48,139 bases of DNA from Clostridia bacterium (GCA_017886645.1 JAGHJM010000073.1:1-48139), one strand, 5' to 3'. Numbered from the stretch's first letter, positions 10,301-20,534 are shown. Translations and numbers: made by a program. Notes: a model not told the origin generated them from the sequence alone.

Positions 10301-12279
10301 AAGATGTAGGAAACTGGAAAGTAGAAATAAACGATATAGCGCTAACAGGAGAAGATGCAAAAAATTATAATTTTATTCAACCAACATATGGAGAAATAAC
10401 GGTAAATATAAGTAAAAAAGACTTAAGAATGATTAATATAAATGGTAAAAATAGAATATATAATGGAGAAACAACAGTAGAAATAGAGGGCGGAGAATTT
10501 GATGTATTAGAAGCAGGAGATGACGTAACAGCAATATTACCACAAACAGGAGAAGCGGAAAATCCAAATGTAGGAACATGGAGAGTAGAAATAGATAATA
10601 TAGAGCTAACAGGAGAAGATGTAAAAAATTATAATTTTATCCAACCAGAGTATGGAGAAATAATGGTAACAATTTCAAAAGAAATGGGAAAATTAGTTAT
10701 AGGCTGTGATAGCAAAAAATATGACAGAATAGAAGTAGAACCTTACATAATAGAAAAAAATACTACATCAGAGGTAATATATAAATATTTTATTTCTGAA
10801 ACAGGTGAAGAAATAGAAAGACCTTATGATATAGGTACATATGATGTTGTGGCTTATGCAGAAACAGATGGAAACTATACAGAAGTTGAAAGCAATAGAG
10901 TTACATTTGAGATAACAAAACCTGATGCACCAGAAATAAATATAATAGGAAGAATAAGTAAAATAAACGATAAAACAGTAAGAAAACAAGATAGTAGTGA
11001 TCTGACAGAAGTAAAATATGGAGACACTATTACAGTACAAATAAGAGTAGAAAACACAGGAAAAGGTAGTGGATATGCAAAAGAAATAAGAGGAAAAATT
11101 GATGATGGATTAGAATTTATAGAAGACAGTAAAATAAATAAAGAAAACGGATGGATTAAAGAAGGAGACGAAATAGTAACAACTAAATTATCTTTAGAAG
11201 AAGATATAAATAATGAATTATATCCAAAAGCTAATAACACAGAAGAAAGTACAGATAATTCTGAAGAAAACAACGAGAATCAAGAAAATGATGAAATAGC
11301 AAATGATGCATTAGAAAATAGTGAGGAAATTACAACAAATGAAGAAAATACAACAGAAAATATAGTAGAGGAAATTGGAGAAGATGAAAATGATATAAAT
11401 AATGAGAATACAGAGCAAGAAGAAATAGTTGGCGAAGAAATAACAGAAGACAATGAAATAGGTAAGGAAAATACAGATACAGCTATATTAGATATAATCT
11501 TAAAAAATAGAGATGCAATTGAATTAGAATTAAAAGTAGTAAAAAATAATAAAGAAAATATTAATTTAACAAATCTATTAAGTGTAAAACAACAAGACAA
11601 AAGGGGAGACGGAGTAGAATACACAGAAGATAATAAAGAAAAAAGTGAAAGTACAGTAGAAATGGAATATAAATATGCGGATTTAAAAATATCAAAAAGA
11701 ATATTACAAGTAATGACAACAGATACTGTAACGAATACTGTAAAAAAATATGATATATATCAAGAACCAGATAAAATAGTAAAACTAGATTTGCCAAATA
11801 AGAGCCAAGAAAATACAAAACTAGATATAATTTATGAAATAACAGTAACAAACGAAGGAAATTATAATACTGCAATAGATGAAATAGTAGATATATTACC
11901 TCAACATGTATCTTTTGCAAAAGAAAATAATGAAGGATGGGAAATAGAACAAAACGGAACTATTAGTTATAAAAAATTTGATGATTACTTAAGGCCAACA
12001 GAAAGTAAAAGCATAGAATTGCAACTAACATATAATATGGATGCTGGAGGAGTAGCAGAGGTTGATAATGAAGTATTTGTTTTAGCCTCTACAGATTTAG
12101 ATGAAATATTAATATTAGAAGATAATTTTAAAATAGGGCAAACAAATAATTATTCAGAATCTAAATTAATGGTTTCAATAATAACAGGAGGAACAATTCT
12201 AATATATGCATTAACTATATTAGTAGGAATGGGAATAATTGTTGCAGGAATATCATTAATAAAAAAATACGTATTATAA
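7342..12279 (+). CDS. Large surface protein (1645 aa) with tandem YDG-type repeats and C-terminal TM anchor
   Basis: Signal peptide. Ig-like/bacterial repeat segments. Five 88-aa YDG-like repeats, an acidic linker and a DUF11-like stalk. C-terminal TM followed by LIKKYVL. Confidence 0.85.
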   Translation: MKKYLIKILVLNLIFFILISAVTISKAVTVEAYFMPNTNFNIWGDGVQTTYNDAGYSTILKVGNNEYAVKNGTGSGENVTCTTNLSYVSDGAYVKITYTVKNDSTTTKTIGVATHADIQINRDDYAEITNLEGNRGFMMTDGTYSFNFLGRQSYGATDVDTYWFGDYNIREANKWNNSQTYVYGSGGRRGDSGMAFSWQNRTIAPGEELEFSALIGIGTLNTPPTITVTSGVEPVYYPNEYITFSGKVNDADTGDIVSIKYALDGGEERTIGGQYIPNGVPTDYSETMQLPSNLIAGEHYIQVWAIDDQNNMSQAIRFNFTTEVDTTPPSATHTLNPSTWTKGTVNINLSVSDTQTGLKNITLPDSRIETSSNISYEVNANGQYTFKLEDNAGNINNYSVTVSNIDKEEPQTMVNPENCEWSQSINVALNFTDVGSGFKQYKYAITDSKDLPTSWSNYITNNEDTITINEEGRKYLHIIAEDNVGNVSDDKIVGEYLIDKTKPTISIIGDNVTPSVDNLILNIQANDNLSGVKILKLDGNIIFNGNQIFYKNGIHSIEIEDNAGNIYTGTFEINNIYYECNAGLDHPIYSSTYDSCPICESYRGLTVTENTHIYNSEKQGVKYDNPKQAEIIEYYDSIKENPEKVKQYQYELKVIYQGNEYKTGVEGIYNITQKAIDIVDIIADDRIYNGGKTVTLKGGRLVGVCDGDNVSFILPTTGEAENKDVGENRVSIGTITLLGDDSLNYILNQPVYGSIMVNIKQKKLSIINLTAKDKIYDGNTTVEIEGGAFEGLVTGDDVTPTIPQTGEAEYKDVGNWKVAINDIELTGEDVKNYNFIQPTYGEITVNISKKDLKIIGLTAKDRIYNGSTTVEIESGAFEGLVTGDDVTPTIPQTGEAEYKDVGNWKVEINDIELTGEDAKNYNFIQPAYGEITVNISKKDLKIIGLTAKDRIYNGSTEVEIEGGAFEGLVTGDDVTPTIPQTGEAEYKDVGNWKVEINDIALTGEDAKNYNFIQPTYGEITVNISKKDLRMININGKNRIYNGETTVEIEGGEFDVLEAGDDVTAILPQTGEAENPNVGTWRVEIDNIELTGEDVKNYNFIQPEYGEIMVTISKEMGKLVIGCDSKKYDRIEVEPYIIEKNTTSEVIYKYFISETGEEIERPYDIGTYDVVAYAETDGNYTEVESNRVTFEITKPDAPEINIIGRISKINDKTVRKQDSSDLTEVKYGDTITVQIRVENTGKGSGYAKEIRGKIDDGLEFIEDSKINKENGWIKEGDEIVTTKLSLEEDINNELYPKANNTEESTDNSEENNENQENDEIANDALENSEEITTNEENTTENIVEEIGEDENDINNENTEQEEIVGEEITEDNEIGKENTDTAILDIILKNRDAIELELKVVKNNKENINLTNLLSVKQQDKRGDGVEYTEDNKEKSESTVEMEYKYADLKISKRILQVMTTDTVTNTVKKYDIYQEPDKIVKLDLPNKSQENTKLDIIYEITVTNEGNYNTAIDEIVDILPQHVSFAKENNEGWEIEQNGTISYKKFDDYLRPTESKSIELQLTYNMDAGGVAEVDNEVFVLASTDLDEILILEDNFKIGQTNNYSESKLMVSIITGGTILIYALTILVGMGIIVAGISLIKKYVL
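9382..10701 (+). repeat. Five tandem 264-bp (88-aa) YDG-like repeats
   Basis: Repeat starts at 9382, 9646, 9910, 10174 and about 10438. Units 2-4 are nearly identical at nucleotide level. Confidence 0.9.
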
Positions 12280-12332
12280 TTTATAACAAACAAGAGAAAA
12301 AAAGAGTAAAATGGAAAAAATGAAAGAAAAAT

Positions 12333-12393
12333 AAAGCAAAAAGAAATGAAATTAAGATAAAATAACTATTTTAGTTCCATTTCTTTTTGCTTT
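12333..12393 (+). terminator. Terminator-like hairpin
   Basis: AAAGCAAAAAGAAATG... / ...CCATTTCTTTTTGCTTT. Confidence 0.7.
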
Positions 12394-12448
12394 AAAATTA
12401 AAATTAAGATAAAATAACAATGAATTTATAAGATGGGAGTGTAATTAT

Positions 12449-13426
12449 ATGATAAAACGTGTTGCTATGTTTTTAAGATCTTCAATTAAACTTGTTGTTC
12501 TAATAATAGCATCAATTATCTTAATAACAGCGGCAATTACTATATTTTATAAACCAACATATGAGGTTACTTTAAATGGTGAATTAATAGGATATACATC
12601 AGATAAAGCAAAACTGCAGGAAAGAATTAATACATATGTAGAAGAGGGCGACGGAGAAGATGTTGTTTTCGCACAAATAGATAGTATGCCAGAATATAAA
12701 TTGTGTTTGCTAAAGAAAGATATTGAAACAAATGATGATGAAATATATTCTAAAGTAACAAGTAATGGTACAGAATATTATAGATTTTATGCTATAACGG
12801 ATGACAAAGAAGAGAAATATTATGTATCAACATTCCAAGAGGCAGAAGATGTTGTAGAACAACTAAAAGAAAAAAATAGTGCTAATAAAGAAGATATAGG
12901 AATTTTGGAAAAATATGATAAAGAAAAAAAAGAATTTGCAGATGTAGAAACTTGTGTATCAAAATTATACGAAAAAGTAGTTCCAAAAGTAACATATGTT
13001 GCTTCAACAGCTAGCTCAGGGACTAGGTCATATGCTAAAGTTAATTTAGGAGTTACATTAACAGAACCTCTTAGTGGAATTATAACTTCAAGGTTTGGCA
13101 GTAGAGAAAGTATAAGAAGTACTCCACATAGAGGAATGGATATAGCAGCATCATATGGTTCGCCAATAAAAGCAGCAGCGGGTGGTACAGTAACAATGTC
13201 AGGATGGAATGGTAGCTATGGATATTGCATAAAAATTTCACATGGAAATGGAGTAGAAACATTATATGGTCATTGTAGTTCTTTAATAGCAAAAGTTGGA
13301 CAAACAGTATCACAGGGACAAGTAATTGCAAAGGTAGGTTCTACTGGAAATTCAACAGGAAATCACCTACACTTTGAAGTAAGAGTAAATGGAGTATTAT
13401 ATAATCCACAAAATTATGTCTATTAG
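12449..13426 (+). CDS. Membrane-anchored M23 family peptidase (LytM-like)
   Basis: N-terminal TM. TSRFGSRESIRSTPHRGMDIAASYGSPIKAAAGG, GNHLHFEVRVNG. Confidence 0.93.
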   Translation: MIKRVAMFLRSSIKLVVLIIASIILITAAITIFYKPTYEVTLNGELIGYTSDKAKLQERINTYVEEGDGEDVVFAQIDSMPEYKLCLLKKDIETNDDEIYSKVTSNGTEYYRFYAITDDKEEKYYVSTFQEAEDVVEQLKEKNSANKEDIGILEKYDKEKKEFADVETCVSKLYEKVVPKVTYVASTASSGTRSYAKVNLGVTLTEPLSGIITSRFGSRESIRSTPHRGMDIAASYGSPIKAAAGGTVTMSGWNGSYGYCIKISHGNGVETLYGHCSSLIAKVGQTVSQGQVIAKVGSTGNSTGNHLHFEVRVNGVLYNPQNYVY

Positions 13427-13430
13427 AAAT

Positions 13431-13466
13431 AAAAAATCTGAGATTTTATAAAGTCTCAGATTTTTT
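13431..13466. terminator. Bidirectional terminator between convergent genes
   Basis: AAAAAATCTGAGA-TTTTATAAAG-TCTCAGATTTTTT. It contains the stop codon of the minus-strand gene. Confidence 0.85.
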
Positions 13467-14079
13467 GACCAAATTTAAATTTTAAAGCATTATTTTTTAA
13501 AATTATATTTCCAGATTCTTTTAACTTACTAACAAAAACTGCAGAATTATTTGTGTATCTAGCAAATTCAGTAATATAAGAATAAAAAATTAACTTAGAA
13601 GGATTATCAATGTTAATATTTGAAAGTACTAAATAATAGTTATTCTTATACTGATATAAATCTGCAGACTTAGCTATATTTTGTATTGATTTCGAATATG
13701 TAGAGATTACATTTAGAAAATCACAAAAATCCTCAAAAGAATAGAAACAATATGTAGCTGAAAGAGAACTTAAATTATGTTCCTTTCTTTTTACAGGTAT
13801 TTTCCTTTTAAACTTCTTTTTGGGAGAATCTTTTTCTTCAATTTTAGTAATAGTAAATATAAATTTTTCATCAGAAACGGCTACAGCCTCAATTTTGAGA
13901 TTATGCTCACCAACGGAAAAACCTATTTTCTCTTCAGCTTCATCTAACATATCCAAAAACAAATCTTGTGAATCTATAGGGCTGGACATAAACGAATGAA
14001 AATCTATACATTTATCTTGCAAATCCTTAGAAGTTAAGGTTATTCTAATTTTATTTTCATTTATTCTTTCAAATTTCAT
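13456..14079 (-). CDS. mecA: Adapter protein MecA
   Basis: MKFERINENKIRITLTSKDL with F.DMLDEAEEKIGF. The ATG at 14079 has GGAGG upstream, so the tracked start at 14094 is probably too long. Confidence 0.8.
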   Translation of the reverse strand: MKFERINENKIRITLTSKDLQDKCIDFHSFMSSPIDSQDLFLDMLDEAEEKIGFSVGEHNLKIEAVAVSDEKFIFTITKIEEKDSPKKKFKRKIPVKRKEHNLSSLSATYCFYSFEDFCDFLNVISTYSKSIQNIAKSADLYQYKNNYYLVLSNINIDNPSKLIFYSYITEFARYTNNSAVFVSKLKESGNIILKNNALKFKFGQKI

Positions 14080-14269
14080 TATATATGCCTCCAATTAAAT
14101 TATACTACCTCCAGCATAAAATATAAATGATAAAAATATGGAAATTTAATATATTATATTAATAAAACCTTGTATACGTACAAAAGATTTTATAAAAATT
14201 TAGAATAACAACTAATATATCATAACAAAAGATAAAAATAAATAGTTTTATTAATTTTTGTTAATAATA

Positions 14270-14298
14270 TTGAAAAAATGATAAATAGAATATATAAT
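14270..14298 (+). promoter_or_regulatory. Promoter upstream of DUF4321-radC-mreBCD-PBP2-minC
   Basis: TTGAAA - 17 bp - TATAAT. Confidence 0.65.
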
Positions 14299-14342
14299 AC
14301 TAAAAGTAAAAACATAAGAAAACAAAAAAGGAAGGAAAAAAC

Positions 14343-14606
14343 ATGGCTGTAAAAGGAAAAAGTGCTTGGATATTAATTTTATTTATATTATGTGGAATAG
14401 TAATAGGTGGATTACTAGGACAGTTGGCATCAAGTGTGGATTGGTTATCATGGTTATCATATGGTCAAGAATTTGGATTATCTACACCAGTTAATCTAAA
14501 TTTACAAGTAATAAGTATTACATTCGGATTAATGTTTAAAATTAATATAGCAAGTATAATAGGAATAATAGTTGCAATAGTAATGTATAGGTTAGTAATA
14601 CACTAA
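14343..14606 (+). CDS. DUF4321 membrane protein
   Basis: Two-TM small protein, GIVIGGLLGQLA..., located directly before radC. Confidence 0.65.
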   Translation: MAVKGKSAWILILFILCGIVIGGLLGQLASSVDWLSWLSYGQEFGLSTPVNLNLQVISITFGLMFKINIASIIGIIVAIVMYRLVIH

Positions 14607-14645
14607 TTAGTTTTTTATTTTGGGGGTTATGGAAAGGAAAAAAGT

Positions 14646-15344
14646 ATGTCTATAAAAATGAAAGAACTCCCATCATCTGAAAGACCGTATGAAAAGTTAG
14701 AAATGTACGGTGCAGGAGCATTATCAAATGCAGAATTGTTAGCAATAATTATAAAGACTGGAACAAAAGAAGAAAGTTCTGTAACATTAGCTCAAAAAAT
14801 TCTTACATTAAATCATAATAAAAAAGATAATTTAACATTCTTACAGGATATCTCAATAGAAGAATTAACAAAAATAAAAGGTATAGGAAAAATAAAAGCA
14901 ATACAAATAAAAGCAGTTTCTGAATTAACAAAGAGAATATCAAGACCAATTGTTAATAACAAAATAACAATTACTTGTCCAGAAAATGTAGCTGATTTAC
15001 TTATGAATGAATTAAAAAACGAAAAAAGGGAGATAGTAAAAGTATTAATACTGAACACTAAAAATATTGTATTAAAAATTTTAGATATTTCTTACGGAAG
15101 TACAAATTTAGCGATTATTGAACCAAGAGAAATTTTAGTAGAACCAATAAAGATGGGAGCACCTAGAATTATTCTAGTTCATAATCACCCAAGTGGAGAT
15201 CCAACTCCAAGCAAATCAGATATAATTGTTACAGAAAAATTAATACAAGCAAGTAAATTAATGGGGATAGAGATTCTAGACCATATAGTTATTGGATATA
15301 ACAAATACGAAAGCATTTTTTTAAGGAAAGGATTAGGAAATTAG
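14646..15344 (+). CDS. radC: RadC family JAB-domain protein
   Basis: LPSSERPYEKL, GAGALSNAELLAIIIKTGT, HNHPSGDPTPSKSD. Confidence 0.95.
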   Translation: MSIKMKELPSSERPYEKLEMYGAGALSNAELLAIIIKTGTKEESSVTLAQKILTLNHNKKDNLTFLQDISIEELTKIKGIGKIKAIQIKAVSELTKRISRPIVNNKITITCPENVADLLMNELKNEKREIVKVLILNTKNIVLKILDISYGSTNLAIIEPREILVEPIKMGAPRIILVHNHPSGDPTPSKSDIIVTEKLIQASKLMGIEILDHIVIGYNKYESIFLRKGLGN

Positions 15345-15345
15345 T

Positions 15346-16374
15346 ATGAATTTTTTTCAATTGGGATCAAAAGATATTGGCATTGATTTAGGAACTGCTA
15401 ATATTTTAGTTACAATAAAAGATAAAGGAATTGTTTTAAAAGAACCATCTGTAGTTGCGATGGATGCAAAAACTAAAGAACTACTAGCATTCGGACAAGA
15501 AGCAAAAGAAATGTTAGGAAAAACTCCAGAGTCAATAAAAGCAGTTAGACCACTACAAGATGGGGTAATAGCAGATTTTACAGCAACACAGTTAATGCTA
15601 AAAGCTGTAATAAAAAGAATAAGTAAAAGATATAATATAGGAAGACCAAGGATTGTAGTAGGAGTTCCATCAGGAATAACCGAAGTAGAAGAAAGAGCTG
15701 TAGAAGAAGCGTTATTACAAGCAGGTGCAAGAGAGGTTTTCTTAATAGAAGAACCAATGGCAGCAGCTATTGGAGCTAATTTGGACATAGCAGAGCCAAG
15801 TGGAAATCTTATTGTAGATATTGGCGGAGGAACTACAGAAGTTGCTGTAATTTCATTAGGAGGAATAGTAGTAAGTAATTCTTTAAGAATTGCTGGAGAC
15901 GAATTGGATGAAGATATAACAAATTATATAAAAAGAGAAGAAAACTTAGCTATAGGTGCATCAACAGCAGAACAAATAAAATTTAAACTAGGATGTGCAA
16001 TGCCACAAGCAGAAGACGAAAAAATGGAAGTAAGAGGAAGAGACCTAGGAACAGGATTACCAAAAACAATATATGTAACATCAAGTCAAATAGGACAAGC
16101 AATGTCAGAATCTGTAGGGAAAATGGTGGATATAGTAAGAATGACATTAGAAAAAACACCACCAGAACTTGCATCTGACATTATGGGAAAAGGAATTATT
16201 CTGGCTGGTGGAGGAGCACTTATAAAAGATATTGACAAATTAATATCAACAAGAACAGATATGCCTGTTTATGTATCAGAAAATCCGTTGGAATGTGTAG
16301 TAAGAGGAACATCAAAAACATTAGAAAATTTGGAAGATTTAAAAACTGTATTAACCAACTCTAGAAAAAGATGA
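15346..16374 (+). CDS. mreB: Rod-shape-determining protein MreB
   Basis: DIGIDLGTANILV, EEPMAAAIGANLDIAEPSGNLIVDIGGGTTEVAVISLGG. Confidence 0.96.
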   Translation: MNFFQLGSKDIGIDLGTANILVTIKDKGIVLKEPSVVAMDAKTKELLAFGQEAKEMLGKTPESIKAVRPLQDGVIADFTATQLMLKAVIKRISKRYNIGRPRIVVGVPSGITEVEERAVEEALLQAGAREVFLIEEPMAAAIGANLDIAEPSGNLIVDIGGGTTEVAVISLGGIVVSNSLRIAGDELDEDITNYIKREENLAIGASTAEQIKFKLGCAMPQAEDEKMEVRGRDLGTGLPKTIYVTSSQIGQAMSESVGKMVDIVRMTLEKTPPELASDIMGKGIILAGGGALIKDIDKLISTRTDMPVYVSENPLECVVRGTSKTLENLEDLKTVLTNSRKR

Positions 16375-16407
16375 ATGTATCTATAAGAGAGGAATGATTA
16401 TATAAAT

Positions 16408-17226
16408 ATGAATAGAAAGAAAAAAACAGGAATAGTAGGTGTAATAGTAACAATAATTATATTAATTATATTAGTCGTATTATCAAATATGGATACACAG
16501 AATATGTCTTCAGCAGAAAATGTTATTGATTATTTAGTTATGCCTATTCAAAATGGGCTTACATATTTAAAAAATAAAATATCAGGGAACGATAGCTTTT
16601 TTGCAGAAGTGGATAGCTTAAAAGCAGAAAATGAGGAATTAAAGCAAAGAAATAGTGAATTGGAACAATCTTTAAGAGAATATGAAATTTTAAAAGCAGA
16701 AAACGAAACATTAAAAGAATATGTGAATCTAAAAGATAAATATACAGATTATACAACAGTTCCTGCAAGTGTAATAAATAGAGATATAAGTAATTATTCA
16801 GATACAATTGTAATAAATGTGGGAACAGATGACGGAATAGAAACAAATATGACAGTTATATCAGATAAAGGGCTTGTAGGACATGTAATATCTGTAACTA
16901 ACAATACAGCAAAAGTTCAAACTATAGTGGATACAAGTAGCTCTGTAAGTAGTACAATTAGTACATCAAGAGATACTATTATAGTAAGTGGTACATTAGA
17001 AGATAATTCACTATTAAGAGCAATATATATACCAACAAATGCAACATTAGTACAAGGAGATAATATAGAAACATCTGGGTTAGGTGGAATATACCCAAAA
17101 GGCATTCACATAGGAACAATATCAGAAATTGTAAATACACAAAACATTACAGACAGATATGCAATGATAGAACCAGCAGTAGATTTTACAAAACTAGAAA
17201 CAGTACTAGTTATTACAAATAAATAA
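16408..17226 (+). CDS. mreC: Rod-shape-determining protein MreC
   Basis: N-terminal TM, coiled coil, MreC beta core. Located between mreB and mreD. Confidence 0.92.
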   Translation: MNRKKKTGIVGVIVTIIILIILVVLSNMDTQNMSSAENVIDYLVMPIQNGLTYLKNKISGNDSFFAEVDSLKAENEELKQRNSELEQSLREYEILKAENETLKEYVNLKDKYTDYTTVPASVINRDISNYSDTIVINVGTDDGIETNMTVISDKGLVGHVISVTNNTAKVQTIVDTSSSVSSTISTSRDTIIVSGTLEDNSLLRAIYIPTNATLVQGDNIETSGLGGIYPKGIHIGTISEIVNTQNITDRYAMIEPAVDFTKLETVLVITNK

Positions 17227-17238
17227 GAGGGTGAAAAT

Positions 17239-17772
17239 TTGAAAAAAACAATATCAGTTATATTAATAGTAGTAGCATTTTTAATAATATATTTTTTACA
17301 ATCAAATTTTTTTACATGGTTTAATATTGCTGGAATAATGCCAAATTTGTTTGTAATATTAATTGTTTTTGTAGGTCTATTTGCAGGAAAAAAATTGGGA
17401 TTAATTTTAGGCTTAATATTCGGAACATGTTTAGACTTTTTTATAGGAAGATATATTGGAATTTCAGGAATTTTGTTAGGGACAATAGGTTTACTTGCCG
17501 AATATTGTGACAAAAATTTTTCAAAAGATAGTAAAATAACAATTATATTAATGGTAATAGTATCAACAGCACTATTTGAAATAGGTATATATGTCTTTTC
17601 ATTGATTAGAAACTCCATTGATGCAGAGATACTACCATTTATAAAAATACTTGTAATAGAAATAATTTATAATATATTAATATCAATAATAATATATCCA
17701 TTAATACATAAATTAGGATATGCTTTAGAAAATACATTTAAAACAAAAACTATAATGACTAGATATTTTTAA
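17239..17772 (+). CDS. mreD: Rod-shape-determining protein MreD
   Basis: Polytopic membrane protein after mreC, TTG start with a GAGGGTG RBS. Confidence 0.88.
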   Translation: MKKTISVILIVVAFLIIYFLQSNFFTWFNIAGIMPNLFVILIVFVGLFAGKKLGLILGLIFGTCLDFFIGRYIGISGILLGTIGLLAEYCDKNFSKDSKITIILMVIVSTALFEIGIYVFSLIRNSIDAEILPFIKILVIEIIYNILISIIIYPLIHKLGYALENTFKTKTIMTRYF

Positions 17773-17800
17773 AAAATAATATAGAAAGGAAGGTGAAAAG

Positions 17801-19882
17801 TTGAGAAATAGAGAAAATAATAAAATAAGATATAATATAATTACAGTTATAACATACATAGTAGGAATAGTTTTAATCCTTCAACTTTTTAACCTTCAAA
17901 TAATAAATGGGCAGGAATATAGGGAGACTTCAAATACAAGACTAACAAGAGAATCAGACCTAAAAGCTGCAAGAGGAAATATACTGGATAGTACAGGTAA
18001 TAAGTTAGTTACATCAGAAATGGCATTTTCATTAGAATTATATAAAACAAAAATAGAAAACCAGGAATTAAATAATACAATTTTAAAAACTATAAACATA
18101 TTAACACAAAATGGTGACAAATATATAGATAATTTGCCAATAGCGATAGATCCAATAAGATATACTATAGAAGGCGAAGAACTAAATTCATGGAAAACTT
18201 ATATGGATATAGATGAAAATGCTACGGCACAAGAAGCATTTAATTATTTGAAAAATGAATACGAAATAACAAACACCAATGATGAAGAAACTATAAAAAT
18301 AATGGCAGTCAGATACGAAATAACAAGAACTGGCTATAGTAATATTAAACCAGTACAAATCGCTAAAAATATTAGTAGAGAAAGTGCTATACAAATAAAA
18401 GAACAAAGTAATAGCTTACCAGGAACTACAATATCAACATATCCAGTGGTACAATATACATCAGGCAATTTAGCATCACATATATTAGGTACAGTGGGAG
18501 CAATAACTCAAGAGGAGCTAAAAGAATATGGCGATGAGTATGACCAAAATGATATTGTAGGTAAAGATGGAATAGAGTATATGTTTGAAGAGTACTTAAA
18601 AGGTACAGATGGGGTAAAACAAATAGATATGGCTGTAGATGGAACAGTAACAGAAGAATATATATCGGAAGAAGCTGTAGCAGGTGCAGATGTAGTACTT
18701 ACAATAGATGCTAACTTACAAAAAGTAGCAGAAGAAGCATTAGAAAAGAATATAAAGAAAATAGCTAGTGGAGGCTTTTATGAAACAAGTGCTGCTGATG
18801 CAGGAGCTGTAGTAGTAATGAATGTAAAAACTGGAGAAGTTTTAGCAATGGCCAGCTATCCAGATTTTGATCCACAACTATTTGTAGATGGAATAAGCAC
18901 AGAACAATATAATGAATATCAAGAAATGCATAACCTAGTAAATAGAGCAATTTCGGGGACATATGCACCAGGGTCTATTTATAAAATGGTAACAGCAACT
19001 GCAGGGCTAGAAACAGGAGCCATTACAACAAAAACTGAAATAAACGATACAGGCGTATACCCTAAATGGGGAAATCCAGTATGTTGGTATTGGAGATCAT
19101 ATAGAACAGGACATGGGTATTTAAATGTAACTGAAGCAATTCAAAAGTCTTGCAATTATTTCTTTTATGAAACTGGTGCTAGAACAGGAATAGAAAATAT
19201 AGAAAAATATGCTAAGTATTATGGATTAGGTACAAAAACAGGAATAGAATTACCAGGAGAAGCTGCAGGGACTATAGCTAGTCCTACAGTATCAGAGTCA
19301 CATGGAGACACATGGTACCCAGGTTATACTTTATCTGCTGCAATAGGACAAGGTGATAACAGCTTTTCACCAATTCAAATGGCAAGATATATAAGTATTT
19401 TGGCTAATGGAGGAAATAGAGTAGATGTAACACTAGTAAAAAGTATAATAAGTGCAGATGGAACAGAAGTAGATAAAGAGGAAATAAGGCAATATGTAAA
19501 TGAAAAATTAGGATATGAACCAGAAGAAGTAGAAGACTTAGACTTAAAAGAAGAAAACTTAGATGCAATAATAAGAGGTTTAAGAGGAGTTACAGAAGCG
19601 GGAGGTACAGCTTATTCAACATTTGCAGACTTTGATATTGAGGTTGCAGGAAAAACAGGTTCGGCAGAAACATCTGATGGAGAAAGAGTAAATGGATGGT
19701 TTGTAGGATTTGCACCATTTGATGAGCCAGAAATTGCTGTAGCAGTACTAATAGAAAATGCAGGATCTGGAGGGTTTACGGCAGAGACTGCAAGAGATAT
19801 TATGGCAGAATATTTTGGAATGAATGCAAATGAAGTAGAAGAAGATATGACAGCTGTGCCAAGTACGCAAATAGTAAGATAA
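17801..19882 (+). CDS. mrdA: Penicillin-binding protein 2 (transpeptidase)
   Basis: AARGNILDSTGNKL, SGTYAPGSIYKMVTA (SxxK), SCNYFFYETG, KTGSAET. TTG start. Confidence 0.92.
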   Translation: MRNRENNKIRYNIITVITYIVGIVLILQLFNLQIINGQEYRETSNTRLTRESDLKAARGNILDSTGNKLVTSEMAFSLELYKTKIENQELNNTILKTINILTQNGDKYIDNLPIAIDPIRYTIEGEELNSWKTYMDIDENATAQEAFNYLKNEYEITNTNDEETIKIMAVRYEITRTGYSNIKPVQIAKNISRESAIQIKEQSNSLPGTTISTYPVVQYTSGNLASHILGTVGAITQEELKEYGDEYDQNDIVGKDGIEYMFEEYLKGTDGVKQIDMAVDGTVTEEYISEEAVAGADVVLTIDANLQKVAEEALEKNIKKIASGGFYETSAADAGAVVVMNVKTGEVLAMASYPDFDPQLFVDGISTEQYNEYQEMHNLVNRAISGTYAPGSIYKMVTATAGLETGAITTKTEINDTGVYPKWGNPVCWYWRSYRTGHGYLNVTEAIQKSCNYFFYETGARTGIENIEKYAKYYGLGTKTGIELPGEAAGTIASPTVSESHGDTWYPGYTLSAAIGQGDNSFSPIQMARYISILANGGNRVDVTLVKSIISADGTEVDKEEIRQYVNEKLGYEPEEVEDLDLKEENLDAIIRGLRGVTEAGGTAYSTFADFDIEVAGKTGSAETSDGERVNGWFVGFAPFDEPEIAVAVLIENAGSGGFTAETARDIMAEYFGMNANEVEEDMTAVPSTQIVR

Positions 19883-19909
19883 TAGAATGGAGAATAGGGG
19901 GAATAGAAA

Positions 19910-20533
19910 ATGAGAACATGCATTAGTATAAATACAAAACAAGATAAGGTGTTAATTAAAATAGCAGAAGATGCAAAACAAGAGGAAATAATAGCTGCAC
20001 TAAAGAAAAAACTAAAAGAATTTAAAAAACTATATAAAAATGATAATTCACCATTCCTTATTTGCGGAAAAGTATTAAAAATGAAAGAAATGGAAGAAAT
20101 ACAAAAGGTAGTAAAAGATATAATAGATACAAAAATAGATTTTGATAGTCCAAAAATGCTAGGGCTACACGGAATAAAGAAAACTTTTAAAAAAGATATA
20201 GCAACATCAGAAACTAAATTTCATAGAGGCTCTTTAAGATCTGGACAAAAAATAGAATATGAAGGTAGCTTAGTAATTTTAGGAGACGTAAATGCTGGAG
20301 CAGAAGTAATTGCAGGGGAAAACGTTGTAGTATTAGGAATATTAAGAGGATTAGCACATGCTGGTGCAAATGGAAATAAAGAAGCAATTATAGCTGCTGC
20401 AGCAATAGAGGCACCTCAACTAAGAATAGCTAATATTGTAAAAGAAATGAAAATAAAAAACATAGAGGAATACAATGAAGATATAAAAACAGCAGCATAT
20501 ATTAATGAAGATGGAGAAATGGTAGTAGAATAG
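19910..20533 (+). CDS. minC: Septum site-determining protein MinC
   Basis: C-terminal beta-helix RSGQKIEYEGSLVILGDVNAGAEVIAGENVVVLGILRGLAHAGANGN. Confidence 0.93.
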   Translation: MRTCISINTKQDKVLIKIAEDAKQEEIIAALKKKLKEFKKLYKNDNSPFLICGKVLKMKEMEEIQKVVKDIIDTKIDFDSPKMLGLHGIKKTFKKDIATSETKFHRGSLRSGQKIEYEGSLVILGDVNAGAEVIAGENVVVLGILRGLAHAGANGNKEAIIAAAAIEAPQLRIANIVKEMKIKNIEEYNEDIKTAAYINEDGEMVVE

Positions 20534-20534
20534 A

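Noticed and set aside
14170-14183. TTGTATACGTACAA imperfect palindrome upstream of mecA as an operator
   Set aside because: Only 5-bp arms match in an AT-rich region; too weak to support.
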